From: Phenylobacterium sp.
Lineage (GTDB): Bacteria > Pseudomonadota > Alphaproteobacteria > Caulobacterales > Caulobacteraceae
Length of the DNA: 45,273 bases
Assembly: GCF_024508875.1 (NCBI RefSeq)
Contig: NZ_JANINU010000081.1
Span: 1 to 45,273 of the forward strand
Direction of reading: 5' to 3'
Shown here: piece by piece, positions 31,266 through 39,406 of the stretch
Position numbering within the stretch: position 1 is the first letter of the stretch
Layout of the letters: each line of letters starts with the position of its first letter
Translations under genes and position numbers: made by a program
Notes under the pieces: model-generated
Databases searched by the model: none
What the model was told of the DNA's origin: nothing
The model's input: only the letters and a program-made list of their open reading frames with translations

Positions 31266-32741
31266 CTAGCCTTCCGCCTTCACCTTCCGCGCCCTGGGCC
31301 TCGGCGGAGGCGCGCCGGGGAGCCGCAGTTCGAAGACCGTACCCTGCTCGCCGGTCACCGACAGGCTGAGGTCGCCGCCGTGTCCCTGAGCCAGCTCGCG
31401 GGCGATGGCGAGGCCGAGGCCGGTCGAGTCCGGACGCCCCGATCCCGCGAACGGCTGGAACAGGCGCTCGCGAATCCGCGGTGGCACGCCCGGGCCATCG
31501 TCGGAGATGCGGATGAGGCTGGCCCCGGCCTGGGCTTCTATGGAGACCTCGACCCGGCCGGGCGCCGTGCGGCCTTCCTGGTGCTCGATCGCCTGGCGAG
31601 CGTTGCGCAGCAGGTTGACCAGGATGCGATGTAGCTGGTCGGGATCGGCCATCACCTGGTCCGAGGCCGAGACCTTGGAAACCAGTTTCACGCCGGTCTC
31701 GGCCAGGCGCGCCTCGGCCGCGGCTTCCTTGACGGCTTCGGACAGGCTGACCGCCTGGGCCTCGGGCGCGGCTTCCTCGGTCTTGCCGTAGACCAGCACG
31801 TCGGCGGCCAGCTTCACGGCCCGGTCCAGCGCGCGCTCCAGGCGGGGCAGGGCCTGGCTGACCTTGGGGTCCTTGGACGCCGCCAGCCGCTCAGAGGCGA
31901 GCTGGGCCCCGGTCAGCATGTTCTTCAGGTCGTGGTTGATCTTGGCCACCGCCTCGCCCAGGGCCGCGAGTCGCGCGCGCGAGTTCAGCGCGGCGCGCAA
32001 GTCGGCCTGCATGCGGTCCAGCTCGGCCTCGGCGCGGCCGATCTCGTCCCGACGGCCCGAGAGCTGTATGTGCGCCTCGGGGTCCTCCGGGTCCGCGCGG
32101 AACCGCTCCATGGCGAAGGTGATCCGCTGCATAGGGCGTACGAGGAACAGGTTCAGTGCGAAATAGACGATCACGCCGGCCAGGGCCGCCACGCCGGCGA
32201 CGATGGCCACCAGGCGCCACAGGTAGCTGGCCAGGGCGCGTTTCAGCTCGGTGTCCGTGGCGACGAACTCGATGAAGTCGGCCTGGCGGAAGCGCGGTTC
32301 GGCCACCACCCGCACGCGCCCGCCATCGCCCAGCAGGGTCTGGAACGGGGCGAAGAGGGCCAGGCCCGTCGCCTTGGGTCTCAGGTCCACGAGGTAGGGC
32401 GCCCGGGCCGGCCGCGAGCGGGCGAACACCAGCCGGCGTACGCCCTCGTTCGAAACCGCCACGATCTCGACCCCCGCGCCTTCCAGAAGCTGGGTCTTCA
32501 GTTGCTCGGAGACGACGCGGTCGGGCGCCACCTCGGCGGCCAGCGACGCCAGCTCGGCGGCGCGCACCCGGTCCAGCAGCCACTGTTTCTCGTAGGCGGC
32601 CATGGCCGGCGGGATCGCCATGGCTCCGCCTAGGGCCGCGAACACCACCGTGAGCACCAGGAGGCGCGCAGAGAGGCCGCCGGGCCAGAAGAGGCGGCGG
32701 CGCCGGTTCCGCTCGGGAGCTTCGGTCGGTGCGTCCGCCAT
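31266..32741 (-). CDS. Membrane sensor histidine kinase
   Basis: A 491-residue sensor. Two membrane segments at about 25-47 and 174-198 enclose a periplasmic domain of about 125 residues. A HAMP-like linker follows, then a HisKA dimerisation domain with phospho-acceptor His270 (KINHDLKNML) and an ATPase domain with the N box (NLLRNARQAIEH), G1 (DDGPGVP) and G2 (STGLGLAIARE). It ends in a Pro/Arg/Lys-rich tail. The acceptor motif NHDLKN is of the less common HDLKN type rather than HELRT. No response regulator gene is adjacent, so its partner is elsewhere. It starts 60 bases after the pyrD stop on the same strand. Confidence 0.92.
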   Translation of the reverse strand: MADAPTEAPERNRRRRLFWPGGLSARLLVLTVVFAALGGAMAIPPAMAAYEKQWLLDRVRAAELASLAAEVAPDRVVSEQLKTQLLEGAGVEIVAVSNEGVRRLVFARSRPARAPYLVDLRPKATGLALFAPFQTLLGDGGRVRVVAEPRFRQADFIEFVATDTELKRALASYLWRLVAIVAGVAALAGVIVYFALNLFLVRPMQRITFAMERFRADPEDPEAHIQLSGRRDEIGRAEAELDRMQADLRAALNSRARLAALGEAVAKINHDLKNMLTGAQLASERLAASKDPKVSQALPRLERALDRAVKLAADVLVYGKTEEAAPEAQAVSLSEAVKEAAAEARLAETGVKLVSKVSASDQVMADPDQLHRILVNLLRNARQAIEHQEGRTAPGRVEVSIEAQAGASLIRISDDGPGVPPRIRERLFQPFAGSGRPDSTGLGLAIARELAQGHGGDLSLSVTGEQGTVFELRLPGAPPPRPRARKVKAEG

Positions 32742-32801
32742 CGTCCTTTCGACTTAGTGCAGCGTGGCCGCGGCGGCAACGTAAGGTACGGAAGGCGCAG
32801 G

Positions 32802-33845
32802 CTAACCCGCGCCGACTGCCTCCGCCACAGACGCAAAGCCGTCGGCCCGAAGCCGCGCGGCCAGATCCCGCTTGATGCGCACCACCAGGCCGGGGCCCTC
32901 GTACGCCAGCGCCGAATAGAGTTGCACCGCCGAAGCGCCGGCCCGGAGCTTGGCGTAGGCGTCCGCGCCCGATGCGATCCCGCCCGCGCCGATCAGCAGG
33001 AAGCGGCCGGCGGCGGCCTGGTGGAAGCGCCGCAGCATCTCGGTGGACATGGCGAGCAGCGGCGCGCCGGAAAGGCCTCCCGTCTCGTCACGGTGACGCG
33101 ACTTCAGCGGTGGGCGGCTGACAGTGGTGTTCGAGACGATCACGCCGGCCAGGCCATGGGTGGCCACGGTGTCGGAGATCGCCTCGACCTCCCCGTCCTC
33201 CAGGTCGGGCGCGACCTTCAGGAACATGGGGACCGCCACGCCCTGAGGCAGCGAATCGGCTGTCGCGACCAGCCGTCCAAGCAGTTCGTCCAGCGCCGCC
33301 TTCGTCTGCAGCGCGCGCAGTCCGGGCGTGTTGGGGGAGGAGATGTTGATGGTGAAGTACGACGCCATGCCCCAGAGACGGCGCAGGCCTGCCGTGTAGT
33401 CGGCGAGGCGATCGACCGAGTCCTTGTTGGCGCCCAGGTTGGCGCCGACCACGCCGTGGCGTCGGTGGGCCAAGCGGGCTGCGAAAGCTTCCAGGCCCTC
33501 GTTATTGAAGCCCATGCGGTTGATCACGGCCCGGTCCTCGGAGAGCCGGAACAGCCGGGGGCGGGGGTTGCCGGCCTGCGGCAGCGGCGTGACCGTGCCG
33601 CATTCGGCGAAGCCGAAACCCGCCTTGAGCATGGGCGCGAACACCTCGGCGTTCTTGTCGAAACCCGGGGCGAGGCCGACCGGATTGGGCAGGTCCAGCC
33701 CGGCGAGGCGGGTTCGCAGGATTGGGTCGTCCGCCGGCGCGCGCGGGCCGAGGCCTAGCTTGAGCCCCTTCAGCGCCAGGGTGTGCGCATCCTCGGGATC
33801 GACGCTGCGCAGGGCGCGCGTCGCCAAGCCATGAAGGTCGGTCAT
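32802..33845 (-). CDS. pyrD: Quinone-dependent dihydroorotate dehydrogenase (class 2)
   Basis: A 347-residue flavoprotein that oxidises dihydroorotate to orotate in pyrimidine synthesis and passes electrons to quinone at the inner membrane. Visible: NPVGLAPGFDKNAE, GTVTPLPQAGNPRPRLFRL, NRMGFNNEG, the class 2 catalytic-serine motif NISSPNTPGLR, FLKVAPDL, VSNTT, and IGAGGIASG plus ALAYEGP at the FMN phosphate site. The N-terminal ARALRSVDPEDAH helices are those that contact the membrane in class 2 enzymes. The ATG overlaps the DUF952 stop as ATGA, so the two genes are translationally coupled. Confidence 0.95.
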   Translation of the reverse strand: MTDLHGLATRALRSVDPEDAHTLALKGLKLGLGPRAPADDPILRTRLAGLDLPNPVGLAPGFDKNAEVFAPMLKAGFGFAECGTVTPLPQAGNPRPRLFRLSEDRAVINRMGFNNEGLEAFAARLAHRRHGVVGANLGANKDSVDRLADYTAGLRRLWGMASYFTINISSPNTPGLRALQTKAALDELLGRLVATADSLPQGVAVPMFLKVAPDLEDGEVEAISDTVATHGLAGVIVSNTTVSRPPLKSRHRDETGGLSGAPLLAMSTEMLRRFHQAAAGRFLLIGAGGIASGADAYAKLRAGASAVQLYSALAYEGPGLVVRIKRDLAARLRADGFASVAEAVGAG

Positions 33846-34174
33846 GCGGGCGTCGCCGGAACGCCGTCTTCGCCCAGCGGCGCCTCGTGCACGGCGCGGA
33901 CGTGAGCGCAGTCGAGGTCGGCGTAGAGGTGCGGGAAGAGATCGCCGCCGCGCGACGGCTCCCACTTGAGCGCGGCGCCCAGGTCGTCGCCCTCGACCTC
34001 CAGCACGACGAGGTCGGGCAGGTCCTTGAAATAGCGCCGCGCCGTCTCGGGCGCCTGGGGGGCCGTGGAGAAGTGGATGTAGCCGTCCTGCAGGTCGATC
34101 GCCGAGCCCTTGAAGACGCCGAACCGCAGCGCGGCCTCCCATTCGGACCGGGGCAGGATCTTGTAGATGCGCAC
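33842..34174 (-). CDS. DUF952 family protein
   Basis: A small soluble protein of 110 residues, MRIYKILPRSEWEAAL to a Pro/Ala tail. The motifs FKGSAIDLQDGYIHFSTA, LPDLVVLEVEGDDLGAALKWE and DLFPHLYADL are those of DUF952, a fold related to ADP-ribosyltransferase/glutathione-transferase-like small proteins whose reaction is not established. It sits between the SixA-like gene (3 bases away) and pyrD (4-base overlap), an arrangement that suggests cotranscription. Confidence 0.88.
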   Translation of the reverse strand: MRIYKILPRSEWEAALRFGVFKGSAIDLQDGYIHFSTAPQAPETARRYFKDLPDLVVLEVEGDDLGAALKWEPSRGGDLFPHLYADLDCAHVRAVHEAPLGEDGVPATPA

Positions 34175-34177
34175 GGC

Positions 34178-34669
34178 TCAGCGCTCCGGATAGAACAGGC
34201 CGTCGAAGTGGGGCCGGCCGTTAGCGTCGAACAGGAAGACCGCCGCCGCCGCGGTGGGAAAGTTGCGCTGGGCCTTGGCGATGAGGCCGGAGGGCGCCGA
34301 GCCTTCCATCAGCAGGCGGACCGTCAGCTCCTGCAGGCCGGGGTTGTGCCCGACGACCATCACCGTCGCGCAGGCCTGTCCCGCGGCCTCGGCGGCGCGG
34401 CGGATGGTCCCGGAGTCGGCATGGTAGAGCTGGTCGTCGAACCGTGTCTCGGCGTCTGGGAACGCGACGCCGGCGCTCTCCCAGGTGCCGCGTGTCCGGG
34501 CGGCGGGCGAGATCAGCACCACATCGGGGCGGAAGCCCATGTCGGCCAATTGCGCGGCCATCTCGGCCGACTCGCGCATGCCGCGAGGGGCCAGCCGCCG
34601 GTCGAAATCGTCGCCGCTGGCGGAATCGGCCTCGGCCTTGCCGTGCCGCAGAAGGATCAGACGATCCAT
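34178..34669 (-). CDS. SixA-like histidine phosphatase
   Basis: A 163-residue histidine-phosphatase-superfamily protein. The RHG motif is in RLILLRHGKAE (His about residue 9), and the second catalytic His is in VMVVGHNPGLQEL. RRLAPRGMRESAEMAAQL and ISPAARTRGTWE supply the phosphate-binding arginines. The short length fits SixA (phosphohistidine phosphatase) rather than cofactor-type phosphoglycerate mutases. The target phosphoprotein is unknown. The ATG at 34669 has GGGGAG five bases upstream; the longer frame to 34777 would run into the metX leader and lacks such a site. It is the first gene of a minus-strand group with DUF952 and pyrD. Confidence 0.88.
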   Translation of the reverse strand: MDRLILLRHGKAEADSASGDDFDRRLAPRGMRESAEMAAQLADMGFRPDVVLISPAARTRGTWESAGVAFPDAETRFDDQLYHADSGTIRRAAEAAGQACATVMVVGHNPGLQELTVRLLMEGSAPSGLIAKAQRNFPTAAAAVFLFDANGRPHFDGLFYPER

Positions 34670-34717
34670 GTAAGCTCCCCAACGCGCCGCGAGCGCGATG
34701 CGTCGACTAAGACTGAA

Positions 34718-34760
34718 CGCGGTCCGGATGCAAAACCGCCGACCACTTTTGCTGACCGCG
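34718..34760 (+). promoter_or_regulatory. Two-tier hairpin in the metX leader
   Basis: The outer stem CGCGGTC/GACCGCG (34718-34724 with 34754-34760, 7 bp) and inner stem GCAAAA/TTTTGC (34730-34735 with 34747-34752, 6 bp) are separated by a 5-versus-1 internal loop and capped by 11 bases. It lies between sixA and metX, 79 bases before the metX ATG. As DNA the GCAAAA-TTTTGC dyad could also be a protein-binding site. Confidence 0.45.
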
Positions 34761-34788
34761 CTCCCCATGTCCTCCATAGCCTAGGTGA

Positions 34789-34825
34789 GCCTCGCTGCAA
34801 GCCATTGACACCGGTGGGGCGAGGC
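34789..34825 (+). promoter_or_regulatory. Stem overlapping the metX ribosome-binding site
   Basis: GCCTCGC (34789-34795) pairs perfectly with GCGAGGC (34819-34825). The right arm holds GAGG, the only ribosome-binding-site-like sequence upstream of the metX ATG. The loop contains the palindrome CACCGGTG, and an upstream GGTG (34784-34787) could pair with its CACC. This suggests translational control. Confidence 0.45.
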
Positions 34826-34839
34826 GGTCCAACGCGGCC

Positions 34840-35997
34840 ATGACGGCGCAGGGCCCCATCAAGGCGGGGATCGAGATCGGCGGCGGGACCTGGCGGTTCC
34901 CGGCGAGCCAACCTCTGCGCCTGGATTCGGGCGCCAAGCTCGCCCCGCTCGAGATCGCCTACAAGACCTACGGACGGCTCAACGAGGACCGTTCCAACGC
35001 CGTCCTCGTCTGTCACGCGCTGACGGGCGACCAGCATCTGGCCTCGACCCACCCGGTCACCGGCAAGCCCGGCTGGTGGGACCGCTTCGTGGGCCCCGGC
35101 CTGCCGCTCGACCCCGAGCGCTACTTCATCATCTGCACCAACGTGGTCGGCGGCTGCATGGGCACGACCGGGCCGGCGTCGATCGACCCGGCCACCAAGG
35201 CGCCTTACGGCCTGACCTTCCCGGTCATCACCATCGGCGACATGGTGCGCGCCCAGGCGATGCTGATCGAGGCCATGGGCATCGAGACCCTGTTCGCGGC
35301 CATCGGCGGATCGATGGGCGGCATGCAGGTGCTGCAGTGGGCGGCCGACTACCCTGAAAAGCTGTTCTCGGCCGTGGTCATCGCCGCCGCCGCGCGCCAC
35401 TCGGCGCAGAACATCGCGTTCCACGAGGTGGGCCGCCAGGCGATCATGGCCGACCCGAACTGGGTGAACGGCGCCTATCTCACGGCTGGTGTCCGGCCCG
35501 AGAAGGGTTTGGCCGTGGCGCGCATGGCCGCGCACATCACCTATCTTTCCGAGGCCGCCCTGCAGCGCAAGTTCGGCCGCGAACTGCAGCGGGACGGCCT
35601 GTCGTGGGGCTTCGACGCCGACTTCCAGGTCGAGAGCTACCTGCGTCACCAGGGGACCAGCTTCGTCGATCGCTTCGACGCCAACAGCTACCTCTACATC
35701 ACCCGCGCGCTCGACTACTTCGACCTCGCCGCCAGCCACGGCGGCGTGCTGGCTGAGGCCTTCACGAGGGCCCGGCACGTGAAGTTCTGCGTGCTCAGCT
35801 TCTCGTCGGACTGGCTCTACCCGACGCCCGAGAGCCGCGACATCGTCCGCGCGCTGAACGGCGCCGGCTGCCGCGCCAGCTTCGCCGAGATCCAGACCGA
35901 CAAGGGCCACGACGCCTTCTTCCTGGACGAGCCGCTGCTGGACCAGACGCTGCGCGGCTTTCTGGCCGCCCAGTCCCACTCGCGGGGCCTCGCTTGA
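34840..35997 (+). CDS. metX: Homoserine O-acetyltransferase
   Basis: A 385-residue alpha/beta-hydrolase that acetylates homoserine from acetyl-CoA (or uses succinyl-CoA in some species) in methionine synthesis. The catalytic triad is visible: Ser158 in GGSMGG, Asp324 in SFSSDWLYP and His357 in [39 protein letters not shown] and the [17 protein letters not shown] block are conserved MetX features. The length is normal. The metW start lies in the stop codon (TTGA overlap), the classical alphaproteobacterial metXW arrangement. The ribosome-binding site is weak and lies in a predicted stem, which suggests regulated translation. Confidence 0.95.
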   Translation: MTAQGPIKAGIEIGGGTWRFPASQPLRLDSGAKLAPLEIAYKTYGRLNEDRSNAVLVCHALTGDQHLASTHPVTGKPGWWDRFVGPGLPLDPERYFIICTNVVGGCMGTTGPASIDPATKAPYGLTFPVITIGDMVRAQAMLIEAMGIETLFAAIGGSMGGMQVLQWAADYPEKLFSAVVIAAAARHSAQNIAFHEVGRQAIMADPNWVNGAYLTAGVRPEKGLAVARMAAHITYLSEAALQRKFGRELQRDGLSWGFDADFQVESYLRHQGTSFVDRFDANSYLYITRALDYFDLAASHGGVLAEAFTRARHVKFCVLSFSSDWLYPTPESRDIVRALNGAGCRASFAEIQTDKGHDAFFLDEPLLDQTLRGFLAAQSHSRGLA

Positions 35998-36704
35998 GCG
36001 CCATCCGTGAGGACTTCGCCGAGATCCTGAAACTCGTGCGGCCCGGCGCCCGCGTGCTCGACATCGGCTGCGAGGACGGCGAGCTGCTGGAGCTGCTTAC
36101 GCGGGAGAAAGGCGTCGACGGCCAGGGCCTCGAGATCAGTCCCGAGGGCGTCGCCGCCGGCCTGGCCCGGGGCCTTGCGGTGGTGCAGGGCGATGGCGAC
36201 CGCGACCTGGACCATTTCCCGAGTCGCGCCTTCGACTACGCGATCCTGTCGAAGACGCTGCAGCAGATGCGCGAGCCCAAGCACGTGCTGTCCGAACTGC
36301 TGCGCGTCGCCGACCAGGCTGTCGTCTCGGTGCCGAACTTCGGTCACTGGAAGGTCCGCTGGGCGTTGCTCTCGCGCGGGCGGATGCCCGAGACCGGCGC
36401 CTTGCCGGAGCCTTGGTATTCGACGCCGAACATACACCTCTGCACGCTGCGCGACTTCACGGCCCTCTGCGACGAGCTGGGCCTGCGGATCGACGCCTGC
36501 GCCGCCCTGTCGGACGGGAAGCCCGCCCGGTCCATCGACCCGCGCCAGCCGATCGAGAACTGGCGCGCCGAGACGGCCCTCTTCCTACTCAGCCGCAAGG
36601 CCGATCCCTTGGCTCCGGCCCCGCCGCCGCAGAACCTGTTCGGCGAGATGGAGCTGCCGAAGGCCGAGCCGCCGCCGAAGAAGGGCCGCGGCCGGCGCGC
36701 CTGA
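35994..36704 (+). CDS. metW: Methionine biosynthesis protein MetW
   Basis: A 236-residue class I methyltransferase-fold protein. Motif I is [44 protein letters not shown] and VSVPNFGHW are characteristic of MetW, which acts with MetX in homoserine acylation. The C-terminal 35 residues ([14 protein letters not shown]...KKGRGRRA) are a disordered Pro- and Lys/Arg-rich tail beyond the fold. The start is TTG at 35994, overlapping the metX stop as TTGA; coupling explains the lack of a separate ribosome-binding site. It converges on the Lrp-type gene, with three bases between the stops. Confidence 0.93.
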   Translation: MSAIREDFAEILKLVRPGARVLDIGCEDGELLELLTREKGVDGQGLEISPEGVAAGLARGLAVVQGDGDRDLDHFPSRAFDYAILSKTLQQMREPKHVLSELLRVADQAVVSVPNFGHWKVRWALLSRGRMPETGALPEPWYSTPNIHLCTLRDFTALCDELGLRIDACAALSDGKPARSIDPRQPIENWRAETALFLLSRKADPLAPAPPPQNLFGEMELPKAEPPPKKGRGRRA

Positions 36705-36707
36705 CGC

Positions 36708-37160
36708 TCACACGGGAATGGCCGTCGTGTACTTCACCTGGCTCAGGGCGAAGTGGGAGGCCGAGGTGGCCACGTCGGGGTGGTTCAGCAATTCGCGCAT
36801 CAGGAAGCGTTCGTAGTCGGCCACATCGGCCACCACGATCCGCATCAGATAGTCCCACTCGCCCGACATCGAGTAGCACTCGATCACCTCGGCCCGGCCA
36901 CGGAGGAAGCGTTCGAACGCCTCTCGGCGGTCCAGGGCGTGCGAGCGCATACGAACCTGCAGCATGACGCTCACGCCGCGCCCCACGCGGTCGGCCGCGA
37001 CCAGGCGCACCGGCCCGTGCAGCACCCCGGCGTCCTCCAGCGCCTTGATCCGTCGCCAGCACGAGGTGGTCGAGGCGCCCACCCGTTCGGCCAGCACGGC
37101 GTGGCTGAGGCTGGCGTCGGCCTGGAGCTCGCGCAGGATGCGCCGGTCCACCTCGTCCAT
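36708..37160 (-). CDS. Lrp/AsnC family transcriptional regulator
   Basis: A 150-residue regulator. The N-terminal winged HTH reads MDEVDRRILRELQADASLSHAVLAERVGASTTSCWRRIKALE (given in parts: MDEVDRRILRELQAD; LAERVGASTTSCWRRIK). The C-terminal RAM ligand-binding domain contains VIECYSMSGEWDYLMRIVV and DYERFLMRELL. I use the ATG at 37160; a TTG at 37178 has a better-spaced GAGG and would add six residues. It is divergent from phenylalanine hydroxylase, so it most likely senses an aromatic amino acid and controls phhA, a common arrangement. The shared upstream region carries repeated GGAAC half-sites. Confidence 0.9.
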   Translation of the reverse strand: MDEVDRRILRELQADASLSHAVLAERVGASTTSCWRRIKALEDAGVLHGPVRLVAADRVGRGVSVMLQVRMRSHALDRREAFERFLRGRAEVIECYSMSGEWDYLMRIVVADVADYERFLMRELLNHPDVATSASHFALSQVKYTTAIPV

Positions 37161-37194
37161 CTGGTGAATGTCTTTCAAAATGCGCCTCGATCCT

Positions 37195-37271
37195 GGAACA
37201 CGACTTCGGGATCGACGGAACCAAACGGCGGATTGGACGCCTATTCCGCGATCGACGCGTATTATTGTTCC
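37195..37271. promoter_or_regulatory. Four spaced GGAA[CT] half-sites between lrp-type gene and phhA
   Basis: GGAACA at 37195 and GGAACC at 37217 (plus strand) are followed by their inverted forms TATTCC at 37242 and TGTTCC at 37266. Spacings are 22, 25 and 24 bases, close to two helical turns. Binding by the divergent Lrp-type regulator, whose family wraps DNA over phased sites, is the simplest inference. Confidence 0.45.
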
Positions 37272-38156
37272 ATGGACATGCCGAACGCCATAGCGCCTGC
37301 GCCGCCGCCGGGCGCCGCCGCGGACTGGACGATCCCGCAGGACTGGGCGTCCTACACCCTGGCCGAGCATGCCATGTGGGACACGTTGTTCGAGCGCCAG
37401 GCCCGCATGCTGCCGGGGCGGGCGAGCCCGGCCTTCCTCGAAGGGCTCGACGTGCTGCGCCTGTCGAAGCCCGGCATTCCCGACTTCGACGAGCTTTCGG
37501 AGCGCCTGCACAAGCTGACCGGCTGGCGCGTGGTGGCCGTCCCGGGCCTCGTGCCGGACGAAGATTTCTTCCGCCATCTCGCCAACCGCACCTTCGTCGC
37601 CGGCCGGTTCATCCGTCGGCCGGAGCAGATCGACTACCTCCAGGAGCCCGACGTCTTCCACGACGTGTTCGGCCACGTTCCAATGCTCGCGAACCCAGTC
37701 TTCGCGGACTACATGCAGGCCTATGGCGAGGGCGGGCTTCGCTCGCTGCAGTACGGGTCGCTGAAGCAGCTTGCACGCCTCTACTGGTACACGGTCGAGT
37801 TCGGACTGGTCCGCGAGGGCGGCGAGCTGCGGATCTACGGGGCGGGCATCGTCTCCAGCTTCGGCGAGTCGCGTTTCGCGCTGGAGGATTCCTCTCCGAA
37901 CCGCATCGGCTTCGACCTGGAGCGGGTGATGCGGACCGACTACCGCATCGACGATTACCAGCAGACCTACTTCGTCATCGACAGCTACGAGGACCTGCTG
38001 CGCCGGACGCTGGAGACCGACTTCGCGCCGCTGTACGCGCGGCTGGCCCGGGCGAAGGACCTGAGCACCGACGCCGTGCTGCCGTCCGACACCGTCTATA
38101 CCCTCGGCGACCAGGCCTACGCCCGGTCGCGGAAGGCCGGCGCCCCGGCAACCTGA
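37272..38156 (+). CDS. phhA: Phenylalanine 4-monooxygenase
   Basis: A 294-residue iron- and pterin-dependent hydroxylase that converts phenylalanine to tyrosine. The iron ligands His130 and His135 are in PDVFHDVFGHVP and Glu176 is in YWYTVEFGL. YGAGIVSSFGES and the preceding substrate-pocket residues are standard for the bacterial monomeric form, which lacks the ACT regulatory domain. The start ATG at 37272 lies six bases before a second ATG; no ribosome-binding site is evident at either, so a leaderless or short-leader message is possible. It is divergent from the Lrp-type regulator. The pterin-4a-carbinolamine dehydratase gene is not in view. Confidence 0.95.
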   Translation: MDMPNAIAPAPPPGAAADWTIPQDWASYTLAEHAMWDTLFERQARMLPGRASPAFLEGLDVLRLSKPGIPDFDELSERLHKLTGWRVVAVPGLVPDEDFFRHLANRTFVAGRFIRRPEQIDYLQEPDVFHDVFGHVPMLANPVFADYMQAYGEGGLRSLQYGSLKQLARLYWYTVEFGLVREGGELRIYGAGIVSSFGESRFALEDSSPNRIGFDLERVMRTDYRIDDYQQTYFVIDSYEDLLRRTLETDFAPLYARLARAKDLSTDAVLPSDTVYTLGDQAYARSRKAGAPAT

Positions 38157-38160
38157 GCGG

Positions 38161-38208
38161 CGCCCAAAGGTCGGCGCCCCAAAGTCGGCGCCCCTGCGTC
38201 AGGATCGG
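38161..38208 (+). repeat. Short tandem repeat between phhA and the nitronate monooxygenase gene
   Basis: Two 14-base units, CGCCCAAAGGTCGG and CGCCCCAAAGTCGG, are adjacent at 38161-38188. A third, degenerate unit ending in ATCGG follows to 38208. It lies just after the phhA stop. Confidence 0.55.
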
Positions 38209-38287
38209 CGCGATAGCCGTTGCGAAGCGGCCGCGGATGTCCAAGAACTTGCGCCCAAAGCCAAGCCAGGACGCGAGGAAGACGCCC

Positions 38288-39259
38288 ATGAAGACCCGCA
38301 TCACCGAACTCTTCGGCATCGAGCACCCGATCATTCAGGGGGGGATGCACTTCGTGGGCCTCGCCGAGATGGCGGCGGCCGTGTCCAACGCCGGTGGCCT
38401 CGGCATCATCACGGGCCTGACCCAGCGGACGCCCGAGCTGCTGTCGAAGGAGATCGCCCGCTGCCGGGAGATGACGGACAAGCCGTTCGGCGTGAACCTC
38501 ACCTTCCTGCCGTCGATCACGCCGCCGGACTATCCTGGCTATGTGAAGGCGATCATCGACGGGGGCGTGAAGGCGGTGGAGACCGCCGGCAACAACCCGC
38601 AGAAGTGGCTGCCGGCCCTGAAGGAGGCCGGGATCAAGGTGATCCACAAGTGCACCTCGGTCCGCCACTCGCTGAAGGCCGAGGCCATCGGCTGCGACGC
38701 GGTCAGCGTCGACGGCTTCGAGTGCGGCGGCCATCCGGGCGAGGACGACGTGCCCAACTGGATCCTGCTGCCCCGCGCGGCCGAGGAACTGAAGATCCCG
38801 TTCGTCGCCTCGGGCGGCGTGGCCAACGGCAAGCAGCTCGCCGCCGCGCTCTGCCTGGGCGCCGAGGGCGTCAACATGGGCACGCGCTTCATCGCCACGA
38901 AGGAAGCGCCGGTGCATGAGAACGTGAAGCAGGCGATCCTGGCCGCCAGCGAGTTGGACACGCGCCTGGTCATGCGCCCGCTGCGCAACACCGAGCGCGT
39001 GCTCAACAACGCCGCCGTCGAGCGCCTGCTCGAGAAGGAGAAGGCCCTCGGCGCCAATCTCAAGTTCGAGGACATCATCGCCGAGGTGGGCGGGGTCTAT
39101 CCGCGCATCATGCAGGAAGGCGAGATGGACGCCGGCGCCTGGTCGTGCGGCATGGTGGTGGGCCTGATCCACGACATCCCGACCTGCAAGGACCTGGTCG
39201 ACGGCATCATGGCCGAGGCCGAAGCGATCATCAGGAAGCGCCTGCCGGCGTTCCTCTAG
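38288..39259 (+). CDS. Nitronate monooxygenase (2-nitropropane dioxygenase family)
   Basis: A 323-residue FMN TIM-barrel protein. ELFGIEHPIIQGGM and the Gly-rich SNAGGLGII are FMN-site motifs; VDGFECGGHPGED contains the His used as base; VASGGVANGKQLAAALCLGAEGVNMGTRF completes the phosphate site. It resembles class II nitronate monooxygenases and the related quinone reductases. The physiological substrate may be propionate-3-nitronate or another activated carbon acid. The ATG at 38288 has GAGGAAG upstream and starts the conserved N-terminus (MKTRITELFG); the longer frame to phhA is rejected. The gene is transcribed alone between phhA and the barrel gene. Confidence 0.9.
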   Translation: MKTRITELFGIEHPIIQGGMHFVGLAEMAAAVSNAGGLGIITGLTQRTPELLSKEIARCREMTDKPFGVNLTFLPSITPPDYPGYVKAIIDGGVKAVETAGNNPQKWLPALKEAGIKVIHKCTSVRHSLKAEAIGCDAVSVDGFECGGHPGEDDVPNWILLPRAAEELKIPFVASGGVANGKQLAAALCLGAEGVNMGTRFIATKEAPVHENVKQAILAASELDTRLVMRPLRNTERVLNNAAVERLLEKEKALGANLKFEDIIAEVGGVYPRIMQEGEMDAGAWSCGMVVGLIHDIPTCKDLVDGIMAEAEAIIRKRLPAFL

Positions 39260-39406
39260 ACCGCGCGAGGCGGCGGGCGCTGTCACGGCCCCGTCGCTTT
39301 TCCGCACAGTCTTGAAAGCTCAGCGCCATCCGTGAAAGCGGGCGGCCCTGCGCGCCCCCAACTCCTTCCTCATTGAAGCCCGGGGCAACCGGGGAAGGAG
39401 AAAAGC

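Noticed and set aside
34805..34833. TTGACA at 34805-34810 as a metX -35 box
   Set aside because: At 17 bases spacing the -10 position reads TCCAAC and transcription would begin at or after the ATG.
34781..34839. SAM-II riboswitch upstream of metX
   Set aside because: GGTGA and TGCAAGCC resemble parts of the class, but the P1 pairing partner, the TTAAACAA-like segment and the 3' GCTAAAG are missing. A covariance-model search would settle it.
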